Assembly: GCA_003535475.1 (NCBI GenBank)
Contig: DOHC01000125.1
Coordinates: 1-17,845, forward strand
Reading direction: 5' to 3'
Origin: Nitrospiraceae bacterium
GTDB taxonomy: Bacteria > Nitrospirota > Thermodesulfovibrionia > Thermodesulfovibrionales > UBA1546
Length of the DNA stretch: 17,845 bases
Shown: positions 13,899-17,845 of the stretch, piece by piece
How positions within the stretch are numbered: the stretch's first letter is position 1
How the letters are laid out: every line of letters begins with the position of its first letter
Position numbers and translations under genes: made by a program
The notes under the pieces: model-generated
Database searches by the model: none
What the model was told of the DNA's origin: nothing
What the model saw: only the letters and a program-made list of their open reading frames with translations

Positions 13899-14066
13899 AT
13901 GGCAACAAAACTTGATTTAAAAGAAATGGTAACCCTTGAAGAACTGATTATGAGTAACGTCTACACCCAAGAGGCATTGATTAATCTTCTAAGGAAAAAG
14001 GGACTCATCACTAACGGAGAGTTAATCGAGGAGCTAAAGAATCTTAAGATAAAGCATAAGAAGTAA
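13899..14066 (+). CDS. Small helical protein of 55 residues, unknown function
   Basis: This frame begins with the ATG immediately after the nuclease stop and encodes 55 residues: MATKLDLKEMVTLEELIMSN, then VYTQEALINLLRKKGLITNG, then ELIEELKNLKIKHKK. It is strongly amphipathic, with regular Leu/Ile spacing and a KKGLITNGELIEELK motif resembling small coiled-coil or winged-helix ends. Codon use and composition match the upstream genes, and the zero-spacing junction supports coupling. The function is unknown; it may be a subunit or dimerisation partner. I think similar short proteins occur in related genomes, but this needs checking. Confidence 0.7.
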   Translation: MATKLDLKEMVTLEELIMSNVYTQEALINLLRKKGLITNGELIEELKNLKIKHKK

Positions 14067-14090
14067 AATAGATAAAGGTAAATAAAGGGG

Positions 14091-14108
14091 GCAGGTATAT
14101 TTTCCTGC
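14091..14108. terminator. Weak bidirectional hairpin between convergent operons
   Basis: GCAGG (14091-14095) and CCTGC (14104-14108) pair around an 8-nt AT loop, between the 55-residue protein gene and the toxin gene. There is no good T-tract on the plus strand; the minus strand runs into CCCCCTTTATTT. A weak candidate. Confidence 0.3.
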
Positions 14109-14149
14109 TGTCTCCTTCGATCATTCTCTTTAAAGCATCCTCAAAAGAA

Positions 14150-14566
14150 TTACAAAACCCTTAACCCCATTGCCCTGAAGTCGGCGTCAAAGGCGATACA
14201 CGGGATACCTTCAAGATATTCCTTGATAACCGTATAAGAAATCGCATCGCACAGAGAAATCTTTTTGTCTTTGCTAAGTTTCAGGAATGTATCCAGCGCC
14301 TTGGCCCTGTCAGAGTCAGAGAGATAGATAATATTGAGATTTGGAAGAACTGTTTTTATGAAAACCGCAGCGCCTTTATAGTTCAGACGGTAGCGCAAAA
14401 GCGTTACAGTTTCAATGACAATTTCCCATGTTGTGAGCACAGCAACATGGTTTTCCTTTATCCATTGTGCAAATGAAATTGCGCGGTCGTGGTCAAAATC
14501 ATTTTCGTCAAGCGCTGCATAGAAAAAGGAGGTGTCGCAAAAGACCTTGCCTATGGATTCTATCAT
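14150..14566 (-). CDS. PIN-domain toxin (VapC-like)
   Basis: A 138-residue PIN-fold protein, probably an Mg-dependent ribonuclease toxin. Acidic residues: Asp11 (VFCDTSFFYAAL), Glu48 or Glu52 (TTWEIVIET), Asp107 (ISLCDAISY), and Asp127/Asp129 (CIAFDADFRAMG). This matches the usual four-acid site. It lies 9 nt downstream of an antitoxin-like gene, without its own clear Shine-Dalgarno, as expected of a coupled toxin. The target RNA cannot be told. Confidence 0.9.
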   Translation of the reverse strand: MIESIGKVFCDTSFFYAALDENDFDHDRAISFAQWIKENHVAVLTTWEIVIETVTLLRYRLNYKGAAVFIKTVLPNLNIIYLSDSDRAKALDTFLKLSKDKKISLCDAISYTVIKEYLEGIPCIAFDADFRAMGLRVL

Positions 14567-14575
14567 GTTTAGCGA

Positions 14576-14836
14576 TTATGAATAGAGGTGTTTATTGTGT
14601 TCTCTGGCGGTCTTCTGTCTGCCTCTGACTGTTTCCCCTTCACCTAATTGCTCAACCGCCTTAAAAAGTGAATCGCCAGCCCCAACTCTTAAACCTATTG
14701 CTGACGGCGCATGAAGCTCGCCAAAAACAATGTCATTGACAGTAATCTCATAGACATGTTCAGGGTGCAGAGAGACATCTTTTAAAATTTCTGACAGTTT
14801 CTTTCTTGCGTCACTCACCGGAATTTTTACAGGCAT
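14576..14836 (-). CDS. Antitoxin-like protein, Phd/YefM-type N terminus
   Basis: An 86-residue protein. The start MPVKIPVSDARKKLSEILKD has the pattern of Phd/YefM-fold antitoxins, whose N terminus binds DNA. The rest (YEITVNDIVFGELHAPSAIG, then a basic C-terminal tail RGRQKTAREHNKH) would wrap the toxin. ATG 14836 is chosen because AAGGAGG is 5 nt upstream. An upstream in-frame start at 14905 would read through the promoter. It is first in the pair with the PIN toxin and probably represses its own promoter. Confidence 0.85.
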   Translation of the reverse strand: MPVKIPVSDARKKLSEILKDVSLHPEHVYEITVNDIVFGELHAPSAIGLRVGAGDSLFKAVEQLGEGETVRGRQKTAREHNKHLYS

Positions 14837-14854
14837 AAATCCTCCTTCGCTCTG

Positions 14855-14892
14855 TATGTACCAAATATAACACTTTGTACAAATAAAAACAA
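14855..14892 (-). promoter_or_regulatory. Toxin-antitoxin promoter with two GTAC-centred sites
   Basis: On the minus strand TTGTTT (14892-14887), 16 nt, then TTATAT (14870-14865). A perfect palindrome TTTGTACAAA lies in the spacer (14874-14883), and a related TTGGTACATA overlaps 14855-14864. Their GTAC centres are 19 bp apart, about two helical turns, suiting an autorepressing antitoxin dimer pair. Confidence 0.45.
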
Positions 14893-14909
14893 GAGACGGG
14901 GCCATAAAA

Positions 14910-16580
14910 CTACTTCCTCTTAAACATCCTCTTTAAATCATCCAGTGAAAAGAAAATTCGTGTCGGCCTTCCGTGAGGGCACTGGTCTGGATGCTCTGTG
15001 TTTTCAAGGTCAGAAAGAAGCTGCGAGACTTCTGACTGGTTCAGTATCTCTTTCCCGCGCACTGACTTGTGGCAGGCAATCCTTGCTGCAATCTCTTCCT
15101 TTAATGTTCTGTCCGGCCTGTCTCCTTCTGTTATTGCAGATGCAGCATCAGAGAGTATTCCTCTAAGGTCAGCCACGGCAAGCGCGTCAGGAAGCGAACG
15201 GATAATTATCGTCTCATGCCCGAAATCATCAATCTCAATGCCAAGCTCATTCAGGAAATCTTTATTTTCAAGGATAACCATGTATTCCTTATGCGAAAGA
15301 TTTACCTGTCTTGGGAAAAGCATCTGATGCGAGTCCAGATTTATTTTCTTAAGAAATTTTTCATAAAGAATTCTTTCATGGGCAGCATGATGGTCTATAA
15401 GGCTCAGTCCCCCTCTGCCTGAAACAGCGATGAATGTATCACCGAGATAGACAAAAGGCAGGAAAGGTTTGTACGGGAGTTCAAGATTCTCCGAGACATG
15501 AGAAGGCAAAACCTCGCCTGTCTCCTCATAATTTGCAGCGGCATACTGCATTGATGGGGATTCTGTAAATGGTTTTACATGCTCTGTCCTATCGCCTTTT
15601 ACGGTATCGCGTATTCCTGCATTCACAAACCGGTAAACGACCTCCTTGTCCTCAAACCTGACCTCTCTCTTTGTCGGATGAACATTAAAATCAACCTTTC
15701 GAGAGTCAACCTCCAAAAAGAGAAAAAATACAGGGTGTTTATCTTTTGGAAGTATTCCTTCGTAAGCGCTGTATACCGCATGTGAAAGCGAAGCATCTTT
15801 TATAGGCCGCTTGTTTATGAAAATGAATTGATGCGCCTTGCTGTTCCTGAAATTCCCTATATCAGAGACAAATGCGCTTATTTTTATAATCCCACTGCCC
15901 TCTTCTTTACGAACCTCTATCAGCCCGTTTATAAATTCATCGCCGTATACCTGCATCAGCCTCTCCCTGAGCCCTGATGCCTTTGGGAAAATCATGGTCT
16001 CCTGATTTTCAGTCAAAAGCCTGAATCCAATCTCATAATGCGAAAGCGCTTCTTTTGTTACAGAGTCAATAATATGAAAAAGCTCTGTGCTGTTTGTCTT
16101 GAGGAATTTTCTCCTTGCAGGCGTGTTGAAGAACAAATCCTTCACCTCAACAGACGTCCCTGAAAAAGGGGAGCCTTTTATTCCTTTTATTTCTCCGCCT
16201 GCGATCTCTATTGATATGCCGGAGTCAGCCCCTTTTAATCCTGTGATAAGTTTTGTTCTTGAGACCGCTGCGATTGAAGGAAGCGCTTCTCCGCGAAACC
16301 CCATTGTCCTGATATTGAACAGATCAGCATCGCTGCTGATCTTGCTTGTGGCGTGGCGCTCAAAACACAAACGCGCGTCTTCTTCATCCATGCCTGTGCC
16401 GTTGTCCGAAACCCTGATTAGCCTCTTGCCTCCGTAAAGCGCTTCTATCTTTATCTCTGTGCTTTTAGCGTCAATTGCGTTTTCTATGAGTTCCTTAACA
16501 ACAGACGCCGGACGTTCCACTACCTCTCCGGCAGCGATTTTATTTCTTAAGTCAACAGAAAGAACCTTTATATCAGGCAT
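14910..16580 (-). CDS. mutL: DNA mismatch repair protein MutL
   Basis: MutL couples MutS mismatch recognition to strand incision. It has 556 residues. The GHKL ATPase N terminus shows IAAGEVVERPASVVKELIEN with Glu33/Asn34, DNGTGM (59-64) and GFRGEAL (94-100), followed by FFNTPARRKFLK and FINKRPI. The C-terminal dimerisation domain carries an endonuclease-type metal motif, DHHAAHERILYE at 396-407, where the usual Gln of DQHA is His. ACHKSVRGKE and QCPHGRPT also match endonuclease MutLs. ATG 16580 (MPDIKVLSVDLRNKIAAGE) is the family-consistent start; 31 upstream in-frame codons are unlike MutL. No Shine-Dalgarno is clear. It is divergent from the GAF-PilB gene. Confidence 0.96.
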   Translation of the reverse strand: MPDIKVLSVDLRNKIAAGEVVERPASVVKELIENAIDAKSTEIKIEALYGGKRLIRVSDNGTGMDEEDARLCFERHATSKISSDADLFNIRTMGFRGEALPSIAAVSRTKLITGLKGADSGISIEIAGGEIKGIKGSPFSGTSVEVKDLFFNTPARRKFLKTNSTELFHIIDSVTKEALSHYEIGFRLLTENQETMIFPKASGLRERLMQVYGDEFINGLIEVRKEEGSGIIKISAFVSDIGNFRNSKAHQFIFINKRPIKDASLSHAVYSAYEGILPKDKHPVFFLFLEVDSRKVDFNVHPTKREVRFEDKEVVYRFVNAGIRDTVKGDRTEHVKPFTESPSMQYAAANYEETGEVLPSHVSENLELPYKPFLPFVYLGDTFIAVSGRGGLSLIDHHAAHERILYEKFLKKINLDSHQMLFPRQVNLSHKEYMVILENKDFLNELGIEIDDFGHETIIIRSLPDALAVADLRGILSDAASAITEGDRPDRTLKEEIAARIACHKSVRGKEILNQSEVSQLLSDLENTEHPDQCPHGRPTRIFFSLDDLKRMFKRK

Positions 16581-16627
16581 AAGACATTTTAAAGTCAGGC
16601 AAAGGATTTGGCAATAGGGTAAAGTGG

Positions 16628-16656
16628 TTGAAACTATCCTGTAATAGAGATATGAT
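16628..16656 (+). promoter_or_regulatory. Sigma-70 type promoter for the GAF-PilB gene
   Basis: TTGAAA (16628-16633), a 17-nt spacer and TATGAT (16651-16656). The expected start near 16663 leaves a short leader with AGGAGG (16665-16670) before ATG 16675. Confidence 0.6.
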
Positions 16657-16674
16657 AATAAGGCAGGAGGCAAT

Positions 16675-17845
16675 ATGGCTGCTGAAAAAACCGGCGAGAC
16701 ATATAAGATTCAGATACTGGAGAAACAGCTCCAGTTCACTGAAAAGCTGAAATTTGTAACGAACAGGATACACGCTGCCAACAATGTTAACGAGATTCTG
16801 TTCCAGCTTAAAAATGACATCTTAGGCCTATTTGACGCCGAAGGAGTTACCATATACCTCATAGATCCCATAAAGCGGCAGCTCATCTCAAAATACCTCA
16901 CAGGCTCAGCTATTAAGGAAATCAGGCTTCCCATATCTCATTCCAGTATTGCAGGATACACGGCGCATGACTTAAAAATGGTAAATATCGGAGACGCATA
17001 TGACGCAAAAGAACTATTCGCCATAGACCCGAACCTAAAATTTGACAGCAGCTGGGACCAGAAAACAGGTTACACTACAAAACAGATTTTTACAGCTCCG
17101 ATACTCTTTGAAAATAAGATCCTTGGCGTCATACAGTTGATTAACAAAAAGAGCCAGCCGAGATTTACTAAAGTTGACGAAAAGAGCGTTGAGGAGATGG
17201 CTCGCGTGCTCGGCATTGCCTTCAGGAATCAGTCAAAGATGCTTCACACCAGATTTGACTACCTGATAAGCCACAATATCATTACGGATGAAGAGCTGAA
17301 AGCAGCTACTGCGCTTGCGCGCGAGCAGAAAAAAGATATTGAAACAGTCCTGATGGAAAATTATAAGGTCAAAAAATCAGACATAGGAATGTCCCTCGGC
17401 ATGTACTATAAATGCAAGTTTGTTGAATACAGCCCCAGCGTATTTATTAAAAGAGAACTGCTTAAGGGCCTTAATGTCGCCTATCTCAAAAAATCCTACT
17501 GGGTCCCCCTTTCGCTGTCGGACAGGAAAGCAGTCATCCTGATAGATAATCCCAGAGACGCCAAGGCGCTTGATGTAAAAAACCTTATTAAGGCAAATGA
17601 GTATGAGTTTCAGGTTGCTTTAAGGGATGACATAATTAAATTCCTTGAAGCTCCTGAGTTTGACTTTGGCGCTGCCGGTTCAATGTCAGACATCCTCGCA
17701 GAGATAGACATCAAAAAAGAGGATGAGGATGAAATAGTTGCTATAGAATCGGAGTACGACGAACAGTCCAACACCATAGTGCGCCTTGTGAACCAGATAA
17801 TTATAGACGCCTACGAGAAAGGGGCTTCGGATATTCATATTGAAC
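16675..17845 (+). CDS. GAF-domain GspE/PilB-type secretion or pilus ATPase (3' end outside the window)
   Basis: 390 codons are visible. Residues 1-25 are a short helix (YKIQILEKQLQFTEKLKFV). A GAF sensor domain covers about 26-185, with LGLFDAEGVTIYLIDP, GSAIKEIRLPISHSSIAGY, and ILGVIQLINKKSQPRFTKVD. A region like the MshEN/GspE N-terminal domain follows from about 195 (ISHNIITDEELKAATALARE, SDIGMSLGMYYKCKFVEY, and similar). The last visible stretch, NTIVRLVNQIIIDAYEKGAS then DIHIE, is the start of the type II secretion/type IV pilus assembly ATPase domain; Walker motifs must lie beyond the edge. The start is set by AGGAGG. It is presumably cytoplasmic at the base of a pilus or secretion system, with the GAF domain adding a signal input. 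Confidence 0.9.
   Translation, partial: MAAEKTGETYKIQILEKQLQFTEKLKFVTNRIHAANNVNEILFQLKNDILGLFDAEGVTIYLIDPIKRQLISKYLTGSAIKEIRLPISHSSIAGYTAHDLKMVNIGDAYDAKELFAIDPNLKFDSSWDQKTGYTTKQIFTAPILFENKILGVIQLINKKSQPRFTKVDEKSVEEMARVLGIAFRNQSKMLHTRFDYLISHNIITDEELKAATALAREQKKDIETVLMENYKVKKSDIGMSLGMYYKCKFVEYSPSVFIKRELLKGLNVAYLKKSYWVPLSLSDRKAVILIDNPRDAKALDVKNLIKANEYEFQVALRDDIIKFLEAPEFDFGAAGSMSDILAEIDIKKEDEDEIVAIESEYDEQSNTIVRLVNQIIIDAYEKGASDIHIE

Noticed and set aside
14126..14142. Direct repeat flanking the toxin-antitoxin pair (CTCTTTAAAGCATCCTC against CTCTTAAACATCCTC at 14917-14931)
   Set aside because: The match needs two single-base gaps, and the second copy is within the coding end of mutL, so chance is likely. 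It would become interesting only if a relative without the pair has a single copy.
14837..14905. Longer start for the antitoxin
   Set aside because: It would cover the promoter and operator sites; ATG 14836 has AAGGAGG at the right distance.
16581..16673. 31-codon upstream extension of MutL
   Set aside because: The extra residues (PPALLSYLYYRIV and so on) do not resemble MutL and cross the divergent promoter of the GAF-PilB gene.

Overview
The window looks like a piece of a bacterial chromosome of moderate GC content, from an anaerobe or microaerophile. My best guess is a Nitrospirota (Thermodesulfovibrio-like) or deltaproteobacterial lineage. The hints are a short GT35 glucan phosphorylase with a GH57 branching enzyme, a DUF47-PiT phosphate operon, a rubrerythrin, a GAF-PilB/GspE ATPase, and AGAGTCA/AAGTTCA-type heptad hairpins. 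This is inference from gene style; no ribosomal marker is present.

Layout. (1) 1-923, minus: the 5' part of a PhnD-like substrate-binding lipoprotein gene that runs off the left edge. (2) 1000-3572, plus: queC (7-cyano-7-deazaguanine synthase) coupled by an ATGA overlap to a glucan phosphorylase gene. queC carries two in-frame heptad-repeat hairpin insertions. (3) 7553-3583, minus: DUF47/PhoU-like regulator, PiT phosphate transporter and a secreted degenerate HAD-like protein, then a 133-bp inverted-repeat element, then ogt, a rubrerythrin with an N-terminal rubredoxin-like knuckle, and a SlyD-like FKBP. (4) 7696-9990, plus: a CAT-anticodon tRNA with its own promoter, a third heptad hairpin, a coiled-coil zinc-ribbon protein with an RNase HI, and a LysR regulator. 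(5) 11561-9954, minus: GH57 branching enzyme, overlapping the lysR tail by 37 nt. (6) 11632-14066: an AT-richer accessory block. An XRE regulator gene faces six small plus-strand genes across a divergent promoter pair with two operator-like sites. The six encode four exported proteins (one with an Ada-like zinc knuckle, one an SNase-type nuclease), a membrane protein and a 55-residue helical protein. (7) 14836-14150, minus: a toxin-antitoxin pair (Phd/YefM-like antitoxin, PIN toxin). (8) 16580-14910, minus: mutL with endonuclease-type motifs. (9) 16675-17845, plus: the start of a GAF-PilB/GspE ATPase gene, cut by the right edge.

How the genes fit together. The phosphorylase and branching enzyme point to glycogen or another alpha-glucan store. 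DUF47-PiT is a standard low-affinity phosphate uptake pair. ogt, rubrerythrin and FKBP look like a stress or repair group. The accessory block is the best candidate for an undescribed system: an autoregulated operon exporting a complete nuclease together with cysteine-rich and small unknown proteins. The heptad hairpins that lengthen QueC without breaking its frame are the clearest unusual sequence structure.
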